From Methylococcaceae bacterium (GTDB lineage Bacteria > Pseudomonadota > Gammaproteobacteria > Methylococcales > Methylomonadaceae): 64,000 nucleotides of DNA. Under the pieces are notes generated by a model that was not told where the DNA came from, did no database searches, and worked only from the letters and a program-made list of their open reading frames with translations. A program made the translations under genes and the position numbers. Within the stretch, counting starts at the first letter, position 1; each line of letters starts with the position of its first letter. Shown here piece by piece: positions 9,810 to 18,066 of the stretch. The DNA lies in NCBI GenBank assembly GCA_030693065.1, contig JAUYBL010000038.1, forward strand, positions 186,001 through 250,000, given 5' to 3'.

Positions 9810-10880
9810 TTATTCCACGCTAATGTCAGAAGCTGACTTTGCCAGCACCTGTTTTGCGCGTAATTCAGCGCCCGACGGCAATTGTGTTTGATGACTATCA
9901 ATCCACGCCTTAATGTCCTGCCAGACAGTTTTTGCCTGAAGATCACGCAACAGCATGTGATAACCCTGCGGATAAAACGCTACGGTTTTATTGGTGCTTT
10001 TGACTGCGGAAAGTTGCTGCAGAAAAGCGTAGGTCGGTTGTTTGGGGATAATGTCGTCTTTTTCGCCATAAAGCATCAACACATTGCCCTGCAATGAGGA
10101 CGCACTGGCAAAAGCCTGATCCATTAAATCTGCTAAGCCATACAAGGCATCGACGCGCGTTGCTTTGATCACCCAAGGATCTCGACTTAACGCCCGCAGC
10201 ATATCGATATTATCGGAAGGCGTAACTTTAACAACACCTTCGCCGGTAAGCCTTAACCAAGGCGCGCTGTGTGCAAGTGTCCACAACAATCCGGTTTGAT
10301 ACCAAGGCATGGTAGATCGTGCCCACAATGCAGGCGCAGCCAGAATAATGCCGGATAACTCAGGTATTGGATGCTTGCTAAGCGCGGCCATTATTACCGC
10401 CCCCCCCATGCTTTCGCCCAGCAAATAAATAGGTTGTTGCGGATAGCGTTGTTTAAGTAAGCGCACCAGTGAGTGCAAGTCATCGGTATAAGCATCGGTG
10501 CCTGCCCACAAGCCGCGCTTGGGTGCCGCGCCGAATCCGCGTTGATCGTAAGCAAAGCAGGCTATGCCTTGGCTACTAAAAAATTGCCCCGGTTGTTCAA
10601 AAAAGCGGCTGTAGTCATTAAAACCATGTAACGCCACAATAACGGCATGGGGGTCGGTTTTGGGTAACCAATGGCGCAGCGGCAGATGGGCGCCATCTTC
10701 AGTTACCAGAATATTATCGACAAGATGAGCTGAAGTGATTGGCGCTCCGGGCCCATATTCTTTGGGCACGCAACCGCCAAGCACCAGCAGTAACAAAGGA
10801 AAATAAAATGCGCGCAGTCCTTGCAACCTCCCTCTTCGAAGGGGTGTTGCAAGGACTGGCTTAAAGTGTGTGCCGACCAA
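9810..10880 (-). CDS. alpha/beta hydrolase, monoacylglycerol lipase-like lipoprotein
   Basis: A serine hydrolase of the lysophospholipase/monoacylglycerol lipase type, up to 356 residues. A hydrophobic signal ends in the lipobox LVLGGC, so the mature protein should be a lipoprotein. Catalytic features: oxyanion HGFNDYSRFFE, nucleophile elbow GESMGG, Asp in LMLYGEKDDIIP, His in YPQGYHMLLRD. The start is uncertain: with ATG 10880 the signal is preceded by about 24 residues, which is long, and these codons coincide with a 44-bp hairpin (10815-10858). A non-ATG start nearer the hydrophobic stretch is possible. Confidence 0.85.
   Translation of the reverse strand: MVGTHFKPVLATPLRRGRLQGLRAFYFPLLLLVLGGCVPKEYGPGAPITSAHLVDNILVTEDGAHLPLRHWLPKTDPHAVIVALHGFNDYSRFFEQPGQFFSSQGIACFAYDQRGFGAAPKRGLWAGTDAYTDDLHSLVRLLKQRYPQQPIYLLGESMGGAVIMAALSKHPIPELSGIILAAPALWARSTMPWYQTGLLWTLAHSAPWLRLTGEGVVKVTPSDNIDMLRALSRDPWVIKATRVDALYGLADLMDQAFASASSLQGNVLMLYGEKDDIIPKQPTYAFLQQLSAVKSTNKTVAFYPQGYHMLLRDLQAKTVWQDIKAWIDSHQTQLPSGAELRAKQVLAKSASDISVE
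10815..10858. repeat. 44-bp palindrome inside the 5' end of the hydrolase gene
   Basis: Perfect 13-bp arms CAGTCCTTGCAAC and GTTGCAAGGACTG enclose CTCCCTCTTCGAAGGGGT, giving a strong hairpin. It encodes roughly residues 8-22 of the hydrolase leader (LATPLRRGRLQGLR), just before the lipoprotein signal. It looks like a palindromic insertion or a structured translation-control element. Confidence 0.8.
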
Positions 10881-10883
10881 ACT

Positions 10884-11810
10884 TTATTTCTTAATCAAGC
10901 TCTTTAGAAATGGCCACACTGTTGACGACCATTTTTCTAATCCCAATTTCGCCAAGCGCTCTAATTGCTTAGCCGTACCGTTAATTAATGCCGAGGCTTT
11001 ATCCAACCGCGCTTTGTTTTCATCAGATTCAAAATTATCTCGCCATTGCAGATAATGCATCCCTAAGCCGCTGACAAATACAGGTTTATAGAGCCACATT
11101 TCCAGAAGAGAAATTACCCACATGTATATAAAAGAAGCGGCCATGCCCATACCGGCAATAATCACCAGCCAGGCAAACATTGGGTGAATTTTGGTGAGCC
11201 ACCACGACAAAATATCAGCCATCAAAAAGATATAAGGCATACCGACTGCAATACATTTAATTTTGGTAGTCGTGGTCTCGGCAAAACTAAAAATAACGCC
11301 GACAAACATAAAGATAAAGCTGATACCGAACAAATGGATATGAGAAACGCGAGTCAGTGACGCAAAAGTCGCGCCTTCATCTTGCTTGGCGTACTCTTTT
11401 AATTTTTCATAGGTGGATAAATCAGGGATACCAGAAGCACTGGCGTTATGGCACATAACACAACGTGTTTCGATGATTTTATCAATGCCATCATCTTTAT
11501 AGTCATCCAAATCCGCGCCATCTCTAGCCCATTGCATAATGGCAAAACCTTCTTGTTCCGGCGCATTTTCTTTCATGGAACCGTTTAATTTTTGCTCCAA
11601 CACCGTACCTGAACGGTTGCCGTAATAGCTATACACAATATCATCAACTGATAGACCGAATTTACCGTCGGCCATACCGTGAGTGAATAGAATTTGAATC
11701 AATGCAAACAAATAACCTACACCCACGGTGCAAAGGTAGCCGGTAAACAATACCTTAACCGGGGTATCGTGATCTTTTAGCGGAGTGTATTTTGAGGTCA
11801 TAGCGTTCAC
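10884..11810 (-). CDS. membrane protein with a single c-type haem motif
   Basis: A 308-residue protein not assigned to a named family. TM1 (about 18-44) is followed by a periplasm-sized loop containing one haem-attachment motif, CVMCH (ETRCVMCHNASASG, about 117-130), then three further membrane segments: HIHLFGISFIFMFVGVIFSF, CIAVGMPYIFLMADILSWWL, and WLVIIAGMGMAASFIYMWVI. A helical C-terminal tail follows. A membrane-anchored electron carrier is inferred. It lies immediately upstream of the lipoprotein hydrolase (3-bp gap) on the same strand. Confidence 0.75.
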   Translation of the reverse strand: MNAMTSKYTPLKDHDTPVKVLFTGYLCTVGVGYLFALIQILFTHGMADGKFGLSVDDIVYSYYGNRSGTVLEQKLNGSMKENAPEQEGFAIMQWARDGADLDDYKDDGIDKIIETRCVMCHNASASGIPDLSTYEKLKEYAKQDEGATFASLTRVSHIHLFGISFIFMFVGVIFSFAETTTTKIKCIAVGMPYIFLMADILSWWLTKIHPMFAWLVIIAGMGMAASFIYMWVISLLEMWLYKPVFVSGLGMHYLQWRDNFESDENKARLDKASALINGTAKQLERLAKLGLEKWSSTVWPFLKSLIKK

Positions 11811-11995
11811 TCAGGGTGATTGGAGATAAGAAAATGGCTTATTGCCTAAGCCTAGGCGGGCAGTTTACCATCAAACCACATCAACTTAACGTGATTGCCT
11901 GTACAGTCAAAGGTAAATACAGCGTTTACATTTAACGACATATAGCTCGACAATGCCTCGTATTTACCGCTCTTATAATTCCTCTTTCGCTTATC

Positions 11996-13225
11996 GTGCT
12001 CAATATCATTTGGATTGGTTTTTTTCTTACTACCTTCATTATCGCCTTGTTCAAACTATTGGTGCTGGGTGACAGCCATGTATTTGCCGACATCATGGCG
12101 GCTTTGTTCAGCCAGTCCAAAGCGGCATTTGAAATTGCGCTGGGGCTCACCGGCGTGTTGTCTTTATGGCTGGGCATCATGCGCATCGGCGAACAAAGCG
12201 GCTTTATCCGCTTATTGACTCGCGCCCTCACCCCGTTATTTAGCCGTTTAATGCCGGAAGTGCCCTTAGATCATCCGGCCTTGGGTGCGATGATGATGAA
12301 TATTTCCGCCAATGCACTGGGCCTCGATAATGCCGCAACGCCGATGGGCATTAAGGCGATGCAGGAGTTACAAACACTCAACCCCACGCCGGAAACAGCC
12401 AGCAATGCGCAAATATTGTTTTTGGTGATCAACACCTCCAGCGTCACCCTATTTCCGGTGACCATTTTTACTTACCGGGCCCAACTGGGTGCGGCCAATC
12501 CCACCGATGTATTTATCCCGATCCTGATTGCCACCTACTGCTCAACGCTGGCGGGCTTGTTTGCTGTTGCTGCGATCCAAAAAATCAATCTTTTAGACAA
12601 AGTGGTTTTGGCTTACTTGGGGGGTATCACCCTCGTGGTTGGCGGCTTGTTGACGTATTTTTCCGGTTTGCCGCAACAGCAAATGCTTGAACAATCGGCC
12701 GCCGCCAGCAATATCATTCTGTTTTCGCTGATCATCGCTTTTCTTATTGGCGCCATCAATAAAGGCATTAATGCTTACGAAGTGTTTATTGAGGGTGCCA
12801 AAGAAGGCTTCCAGACTGCCATTAAACTGATCCCTTATCTGGTGGCGATGCTGGTGGCAATTGCAGTATTTCGTGCCAGTGGTGCGTTGGAGCTATTGGC
12901 GAATGGCGCACGATATTTAGTGCAAAGACTGGGAATGGATGACCGCTTTATTGATGCATTACCGACAGCGTTAATCAAACCCTTTAGCGGCAGCGGTGCC
13001 CGGGCCATGATGATAGACACCATGACCACGCACGGTGCAGATTCGTTTGCCGGTCGTCTGGTATGTATTATCCAGGGCAGTACAGAAACGACTTTTTATG
13101 TGTTGGCGGTTTACTTCGGTGCGGTGGGCATCAAGCGTATTCGTCATGCGGCGACGTGTGGGATAATAGCCGACCTAGGCGGCATGATCGCCGCCGTTTT
13201 TATTACTTACGCCTTCTTTGGATAA
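11996..13225 (+). CDS. nucleoside-recognition (Gate) domain membrane protein, SpmA-SpmB fusion type
   Basis: A 409-residue integral membrane protein with two Gate domains in tandem, resembling a fusion of spore maturation proteins SpmA and SpmB, which is common in non-sporulating Proteobacteria. The first half contains GLTGVLSLWLGIMRIGEQSG and MMMNISANALGLDNAATPMG; the second half contains GAKEGFQTAIKLIPYLVAML and LPTALIKPFSGSGARAMM. GTG 11996 is the first acceptable start in frame. Its stop codon is directly followed by the mtaB ATG. The transported molecule is unknown. Confidence 0.85.
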   Translation: MLNIIWIGFFLTTFIIALFKLLVLGDSHVFADIMAALFSQSKAAFEIALGLTGVLSLWLGIMRIGEQSGFIRLLTRALTPLFSRLMPEVPLDHPALGAMMMNISANALGLDNAATPMGIKAMQELQTLNPTPETASNAQILFLVINTSSVTLFPVTIFTYRAQLGAANPTDVFIPILIATYCSTLAGLFAVAAIQKINLLDKVVLAYLGGITLVVGGLLTYFSGLPQQQMLEQSAAASNIILFSLIIAFLIGAINKGINAYEVFIEGAKEGFQTAIKLIPYLVAMLVAIAVFRASGALELLANGARYLVQRLGMDDRFIDALPTALIKPFSGSGARAMMIDTMTTHGADSFAGRLVCIIQGSTETTFYVLAVYFGAVGIKRIRHAATCGIIADLGGMIAAVFITYAFFG

Positions 13226-14515
13226 ATGCAAATACACCTTAAAACACTGGGCTGCCGCCTGAATGAAGCGGAACTGGAAACCTGGGCGCAAGCCTTTCAA
13301 AAACAAGGTCACCAGATTACCCGGCAAGCCGAAAATGCCCATGTAGTCGTCATCAATTCCTGTGCCGTCACCCAGGACGCCGCCAGAAAGTCACGCCAGA
13401 TGATACGGCGCATCCACCGCGACAATCCCCAAGCCAAACTGGTCGTCAGCGGCTGTTATGCCACGCTCAATCAGGATGAAGCCGCGTCGTTACTGGGTGT
13501 TGATTTAGTGGTCAGCAATAAAGACAAAGACCAATTGGTCGAAACCACTTTAAGCCAATTAAACATGTCGACCATGCCGGTCATGTCGACCGAACCGGCG
13601 GAAATTTCCTTATTTACCCGCGGCAGGCAACGCGCTTTTGTTAAAGTCCAGGACGGTTGCCGCTATCGCTGCACGTTTTGCATCGTCACTGTCGCGCGTG
13701 GCGAAGAATCCAGCCGCCCGGTACAAGCTGTGATTGATGAAATCAACGAACTACACAGTCAAGGCATCAACGAAGTCATCCTGACCGGTGTGCATTTGGG
13801 CGGCTATGGCAGTGACTTGGACAACACATTGTCCGATTTGATCAAAGCCATCCTTGCCGATACTGAGATTCCAAGGCTGAGACTCGGCTCGCTTGAACCT
13901 TGGGAATTGCCTGCTGATTTTTTTGAATTATTCGACAACCCGCGTTTGATGCCGCACTTACATCTACCGCTGCAAAGCGGCTCGGATACTGTGTTACGGC
14001 GCATGGCACGTCGTTGCAAAACCGAAGAATTTGCCGCCATCGTCAGTCAATTAAGACAGCAAATTCCGCACTTTAATATCACCACGGACATTATTGTCGG
14101 CTTTCCCGGTGAGACTGAGCAGGAATGGCAAGACAGTTTTGACTTCATCAAACAGACTGGATTTGGTCACATTCATATCTTTACTTATTCTCGCCGCGAA
14201 GGCACCAAAGCCGCAGGATTGCCCGAGCAAATCCCGGAAGCGATTAAAAAACAACGCAGCCAACAACTGCATGAACTCGCCAACGAAATGAAACAACAGT
14301 TTCACAAAGCCAACATCGGCCAGACTTTTTCAGTACTTTGGGAAGGCTACAGTGAGCCATTACCCAATAATCAACACAGGGTATTCGGTTACACGCCCAA
14401 TTATCTGCGCGTTGCTAACATCATCCCTGACAGCGAATCAGTAGAGAATAAAACCCTACTAACCACACTAAAAGTCAGCTGTGACAACGTTATGTTGGGT
14501 GAGTTTGCTGGTTAA
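13226..14515 (+). CDS. mtaB: tRNA t6A37 methylthiotransferase
   Basis: A 429-residue radical-SAM methylthiotransferase, predicted to convert t6A37 to ms2t6A37 in tRNA. The N-terminal UPF0004 domain has its three cluster cysteines (TLGCRLNEAE, INSCAVT, VSGCYATLNQ). The radical SAM motif is CRYRCTFC (about 148-155), followed by the SAM-fold motif TGVHLGGYG and a C-terminal TRAM-like region. The family is separated from MiaB by the GCRLNEAE motif. Its start directly abuts the stop of the preceding membrane protein gene. Confidence 0.92.
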   Translation: MQIHLKTLGCRLNEAELETWAQAFQKQGHQITRQAENAHVVVINSCAVTQDAARKSRQMIRRIHRDNPQAKLVVSGCYATLNQDEAASLLGVDLVVSNKDKDQLVETTLSQLNMSTMPVMSTEPAEISLFTRGRQRAFVKVQDGCRYRCTFCIVTVARGEESSRPVQAVIDEINELHSQGINEVILTGVHLGGYGSDLDNTLSDLIKAILADTEIPRLRLGSLEPWELPADFFELFDNPRLMPHLHLPLQSGSDTVLRRMARRCKTEEFAAIVSQLRQQIPHFNITTDIIVGFPGETEQEWQDSFDFIKQTGFGHIHIFTYSRREGTKAAGLPEQIPEAIKKQRSQQLHELANEMKQQFHKANIGQTFSVLWEGYSEPLPNNQHRVFGYTPNYLRVANIIPDSESVENKTLLTTLKVSCDNVMLGEFAG

Positions 14516-14591
14516 GAATTGACCGGTCTGGTCGCCTACCAACACTGTAGACGCATTAGGCAAAGTGCCTACTGTCGATAGGCAGCACGAC

Positions 14592-15347
14592 CTATATCTG
14601 CGAGTGCATTTGCTCAGCAAGCCAATCAGTCCAACTTGAAAAATTATCGCCTTTAGTGGATGACAAACAGATGATTTGAATATCCGGATTGACCTGTTTT
14701 GCATAGCCAATGCAACGTTCAACATCAAAATCCACATAAGGTAATAAATCGGTTTTATTGATCAGCATTAAATCCGCCGCATGAAACATATCCGGATATT
14801 TAAGCGGCTTGTCGTCGCCTTCGGTGACCGACAGCACCACCACTTTATGCGCCTCGCCCAAATCAAACGAAGACGGGCAGACCAAATTGCCGACATTTTC
14901 GATAGCTAGCAGGCTGTTATCTTTTACATCCAACTCAAATAACGCCTGACCAATACCCAGCGCTTCAAGATGACAGGCGCGGCCGGTATTGATTTGCAGC
15001 GCTGGCGTGCCGGTAGCTCGGATGCGATCGGCATCATGCTCGGTTTGCTGGTCGCCTTCGATCACTGCAATTGGGAATTGACCGTTTAAAGCTTTAATGG
15101 TCTCGACCAGCAAGGTGGTTTTACCCGCCCCGGGACTTGAAACCAAATTCAGCACAAAAATTTTATGCTGTTTAAAATATTCCCGATTTTGCGTGGCATA
15201 GGTATTATTTTTGCCTAGTAAATCCTGCTCAAGTTGTATGAGACGCCCCGTGTCCAGCTCGTCATGATGATGTTGATGTTCGCGCTTAAAAACAAACTTA
15301 TGACTCTGTTTTTGTTCAGGTGAGCCGCAACCACATATTCCGCACAT
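14592..15347 (-). CDS. hypB: hydrogenase nickel incorporation GTPase
   Basis: HypB is the GTPase that works with HypA to insert Ni into the [NiFe] hydrogenase large subunit. The start at 15347 gives the conserved N-terminal MCGICGCG nickel-binding motif; the upstream in-frame ATG at 15371 would add eight unlikely residues. A His-rich HQHHHDE follows at about 24-30, then the P-loop SSPGAGKTTLL, EGDQQTEHDA, ENVGNLVCP and NKTDLLPY. Length is 251 residues. It is the last gene of the hox-hyp minus-strand arm, 13 bp after hypA. Confidence 0.95.
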   Translation of the reverse strand: MCGICGCGSPEQKQSHKFVFKREHQHHHDELDTGRLIQLEQDLLGKNNTYATQNREYFKQHKIFVLNLVSSPGAGKTTLLVETIKALNGQFPIAVIEGDQQTEHDADRIRATGTPALQINTGRACHLEALGIGQALFELDVKDNSLLAIENVGNLVCPSSFDLGEAHKVVVLSVTEGDDKPLKYPDMFHAADLMLINKTDLLPYVDFDVERCIGYAKQVNPDIQIICLSSTKGDNFSSWTDWLAEQMHSQI

Positions 15348-15360
15348 AATTAATCCGCCG

Positions 15361-15699
15361 TTAAATGACAACCAAATCTTTAATCTTCATTTCCATGCCT
15401 TGCACCACTGTCAGAGGTCTGCCGCAATGGCTGCAAGGATCGTACAAGACTTCCATTACTGTGTTTTGCCCGCATTGCTGACAACGTCCCAGTCCATTGA
15501 GCTCAGTAATAATAAGTTCCGCACCTTCCGCCAATGAGCCTTTCATCACGACATCAAAACCAAAACGTAACGCTTCAGGTTCAATACAAGAAAGCTTGCC
15601 GATTTCCAGGGTCACTCGGCTTACTTTGCTGAACTTCTGGCTTTGCGCGTGGTCTTCCAAAATTTCCCGCACGTTTTCTAACAGAGAGAGTTCATGCAT
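15361..15699 (-). CDS. hypA: hydrogenase/nickel chaperone HypA
   Basis: A 112-residue nickel chaperone. The start at 15699 is required by the N-terminal MHE nickel site (MHELSLLENVREIL); the frame stays open upstream through a repeat. Two CxxC pairs of the structural Zn site are visible (CQQC and CSHC, about 72-91). It delivers Ni with HypB to HoxH. The start codon lies within a 41-bp repeat unit (15693-15733) that recurs 64 bp upstream, so its ribosome-binding region is repeat-derived. Confidence 0.94.
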   Translation of the reverse strand: MHELSLLENVREILEDHAQSQKFSKVSRVTLEIGKLSCIEPEALRFGFDVVMKGSLAEGAELIITELNGLGRCQQCGQNTVMEVLYDPCSHCGRPLTVVQGMEMKIKDLVVI

Positions 15700-15797
15700 G
15701 GCTATCCCTGCCATGCACCCTTCGGGTAAATGCAAATTTGCTCCCGGCAGATTTGTCATGCATGGCTATCCCTGCCAGGTACCCTTCGGGAAAGTGC
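15693..15797. repeat. two tandem copies of a 41-bp repeat over the hypA start
   Basis: Units at 15693-15733 and 15757-15797 both begin CATGCATGGCTATCCCTGCC and continue with CCCTTCGGG and AAATGC or AAGTGC, differing at only a few positions. The 64-bp period is a multiple neither of 3 nor of a usual helical repeat. The unit includes the first codons of hypA. Confidence 0.85.
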
Positions 15798-15957
15798 GAT
15801 TAAGTTAAGCCGTTCGTGCTCGACTGCATGGAGGCAGGAGGTAGAGCTATGCATGGAGCAATTGCCGAGAGCTTGTCGAAGCATGATCGGCTTAACTTAA
15901 TCGCCTAGGATTTTTCCATTCACCCTTCGACAGGCTCAGGGCGAACGGAAAAATCCT
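15798..15957. repeat. composite inverted repeat with REP-type palindrome between hoxW and hypA
   Basis: Arms GATTAAGTTAAGCCG (15798-15812) and CGGCTTAACTTAATC (15888-15902) are perfect 15-bp inverted repeats. Next to them AGGATTTTTCC and GGAAAAATCCT bracket CCCTTCGACAGGCTCAGGG, a REP-type core found at several other places in the window. The 218 bp between hoxW and the hypA upstream repeat hold no gene. Confidence 0.85.
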
Positions 15958-16015
15958 AATATTAATGGCAGCGCACCTTAGATTATAGGCAAGTATGCTC
16001 CCTGCTAATTTGTTG

Positions 16016-16495
16016 TCATACATTGATGAAATTCCTCCATGCATCAGGACTTGGGCTGTCTAATAATCTTTCAACAAACTGACAGGCAGCCGCAAAATTG
16101 TTTTGAGCATTTGCACTCACGCCCTCGCCAAGCTCAAAACTTTCCCCTTTAATGGCAAGCAAAAAACACGGTGGCGGCGACTGTTTTTTTATCGACTGAT
16201 ATACCGCCAACACCGCGGAGGGACTCATCGCATGAGTAGTGTAACTGTCGTCTTTAGCGGGTGTAAGTTCGGAAAAATCAAAGGCACTAACGCAGGCAAC
16301 CGAGGCATCGATAAACAACACCAACTGTCTATTTTCCAAGTCCAGCGCATGTTCAATCTGCAACTGGAAATCGGTCAGCAAATCGATGTCGGTCAAATCA
16401 CAATGGCTTTCGACATATTCCAGCAACAACGGCCCCAGCGCATCGTCGCCGCGACTAAGATTGCCATAACCAAACAGCAAAACAGGTTTAACCAT
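16016..16495 (-). CDS. hoxW: hydrogenase maturation endopeptidase (HoxW-like)
   Basis: A roughly 159-residue nickel-dependent protease of the HybD/HoxW family, predicted to remove the C-terminal extension of HoxH after Ni insertion. Motifs: LLFGYGNLSRGDDALGP near the N-terminus (including a metal-binding Asp position) and LFIDASVAC. The start at 16495 (MVKPVLLFGYGN) overlaps the end of hoxH by 8 bp; a start at 16519 would overlap by 32 bp. Position directly after hoxH supports substrate specificity for it. Confidence 0.88.
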   Translation of the reverse strand: MVKPVLLFGYGNLSRGDDALGPLLLEYVESHCDLTDIDLLTDFQLQIEHALDLENRQLVLFIDASVACVSAFDFSELTPAKDDSYTTHAMSPSAVLAVYQSIKKQSPPPCFLLAIKGESFELGEGVSANAQNNFAAACQFVERLLDSPSPDAWRNFINV

Positions 16496-17987
16496 CAAGT
16501 CGATCAATTTGGCCGTCACTGTGCTTAATCAATTTATCAATCAACTGGCCTTTCGCATCAACCAGTTCAAGCTGCAGCGGCATTTTGCCGACGGCATGGG
16601 TAGCGCAGGATAAGCACGGATCATAAGCGCGTATCGCCACTTCCAGGTTGTTCAACAACGGCTCGGTCAGCTCCCGACCGGATAAATATTCCGCAGCTAC
16701 TTGCCGTACCGATTCATTCATCGCCATGTTGTTACTGGTTGTTGAGACGATTAAGTTGGCTTTGGTAACAATGTCGTTTTCATCGACTTGATAATGATGA
16801 AACAAGGTACCGCGCGGCGCTTCTATCACGCCAATGCCTTCAAAGCGACGTTCGCCTTGTGCTACCAGATCATGACCCATGATGTCGGGATCATGCAGCA
16901 ATTCCTTAATGCTTTCGGCGCAATGCAGAACTTCAATTAAGCGCGTCCAATGAAACGCCAGCGTGCTATGCACCATGGCTTCACCCGTGTGTTCTTTAAA
17001 CTCCACGCGGGCAGCTTCAGCCAACGGCGTATTGATATAGTCGCAGTTATTCACGCGCGCCAGCGGGCCGACACGATACCAGCCGTCTTCCTTGCCTAAG
17101 GACAGCAAATACGGAAATTTCATGTACGTCCAGGAGCGGACTTCTTCATGGATAATATCGTTGTAACGGCAGTAGTCGAAATGATCCAGTATCGTCTCGC
17201 CTTCAACGTTTTTGGCGCGAATGCCACCATGATAAAGCTCCAGCGCGCCATCAGGTTTGGTCAAACCCAGATAATTAGTGCGAATAGTCGCGAAATCGTC
17301 GTAATAAGGCAGGTTCGAGCAATGTACCTTTTTGATTAGCGCCACCGAATCTGCCGCCCACGTAATCATCTGGTCGATGTCTTCCAGCAAATAATCGCGC
17401 TCGACTTTGGTCAGCGATTTATTCATGCCGCCGGCAATCGCGCCAGTACCATGAATGCGCTTGCCCGATACCATGCGGATAACTTCCTGCCCATATTTAC
17501 GCAGCTTAACGCCTTGCAGGCCAATGTCTGGATAGTCGGTTAACACCGCAATAATGTTGCGTTTACCAATGTCGCTTTCAAATCCGAACAATAAATCCGG
17601 GCTGGATAAATGAAAGAAATGCAGCGCATGCGATTGCATCACCTGCCCAAAATGCAGCAAGCGCCTTAATTTATCCGCGGATACCGGCAAGTTTTCAGGA
17701 TCGATACCGACCAATTGATCGATCGCCTTGGCAGCTGCCAAATGATGACTGACCGGGCAAATGCCGCATAAACGTTGCACCAGCACCGGTAATTCCCAAT
17801 ACGGACGACCTTGAATAAAGCGTTCAAAGCCGCGAAATTCAACGATGTGCAAGCGGGCCTGCTGAACTTTGTTGTTTTCATCCAGCAATAACGTGACTTT
17901 ACCGTGGCCTTCAACCCGGGAAACCGGATCAACGACAACGCGTTTCAGATTTTCCGTCTGTTCGGCTGTTTCTAAATGCTCGTACAT
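16488..17987 (-). CDS. hoxH: NAD-reducing [NiFe] hydrogenase large subunit
   Basis: Catalytic large subunit (499 residues) holding the Ni-Fe(CN)2CO site, of the bidirectional NAD-linked type (group 3d by gene set). L1 motif RLCGICPVSHHLAAAKAID lies at about 67-85. L2 motif DPCLSCATH lies near residue 457, followed by AVGKMPLQLELVD and a tail expected to be cleaved after the His. All four Ni-coordinating Cys are present. The gene is separated from hoxY by alaA and a 102-codon ORF, unlike the usual contiguous hoxFUYH order. Confidence 0.96.
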   Translation of the reverse strand: MYEHLETAEQTENLKRVVVDPVSRVEGHGKVTLLLDENNKVQQARLHIVEFRGFERFIQGRPYWELPVLVQRLCGICPVSHHLAAAKAIDQLVGIDPENLPVSADKLRRLLHFGQVMQSHALHFFHLSSPDLLFGFESDIGKRNIIAVLTDYPDIGLQGVKLRKYGQEVIRMVSGKRIHGTGAIAGGMNKSLTKVERDYLLEDIDQMITWAADSVALIKKVHCSNLPYYDDFATIRTNYLGLTKPDGALELYHGGIRAKNVEGETILDHFDYCRYNDIIHEEVRSWTYMKFPYLLSLGKEDGWYRVGPLARVNNCDYINTPLAEAARVEFKEHTGEAMVHSTLAFHWTRLIEVLHCAESIKELLHDPDIMGHDLVAQGERRFEGIGVIEAPRGTLFHHYQVDENDIVTKANLIVSTTSNNMAMNESVRQVAAEYLSGRELTEPLLNNLEVAIRAYDPCLSCATHAVGKMPLQLELVDAKGQLIDKLIKHSDGQIDRLDG

Positions 17988-18011
17988 AAAACCCCTTCAA
18001 TGCCTAATTTA

Positions 18012-18066
18012 TAGGTTGGGTAGAGTGATAAAGAAACCCAACAGGTACCTCGATTTGTCGGGTTAC
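18012..18066. repeat. TAGGTTGGG-type palindromic repeat, degenerate copy
   Basis: TAGGTTGGGTAGAGTGATAA continues to AACCCAACAGG and TGTCGGGTTA. It is related to the fuller copies at 19425-19501 and 19845-19912. It contains the stop codon of the alaA-like gene. These three copies bound the two genes that split the hox operon. Confidence 0.75.

Noticed and set aside
15693-15797. CRISPR-like direct repeats
   Set aside because: Only two units with a 23-bp spacer, imperfect, no cas genes; better read as a local tandem duplication.
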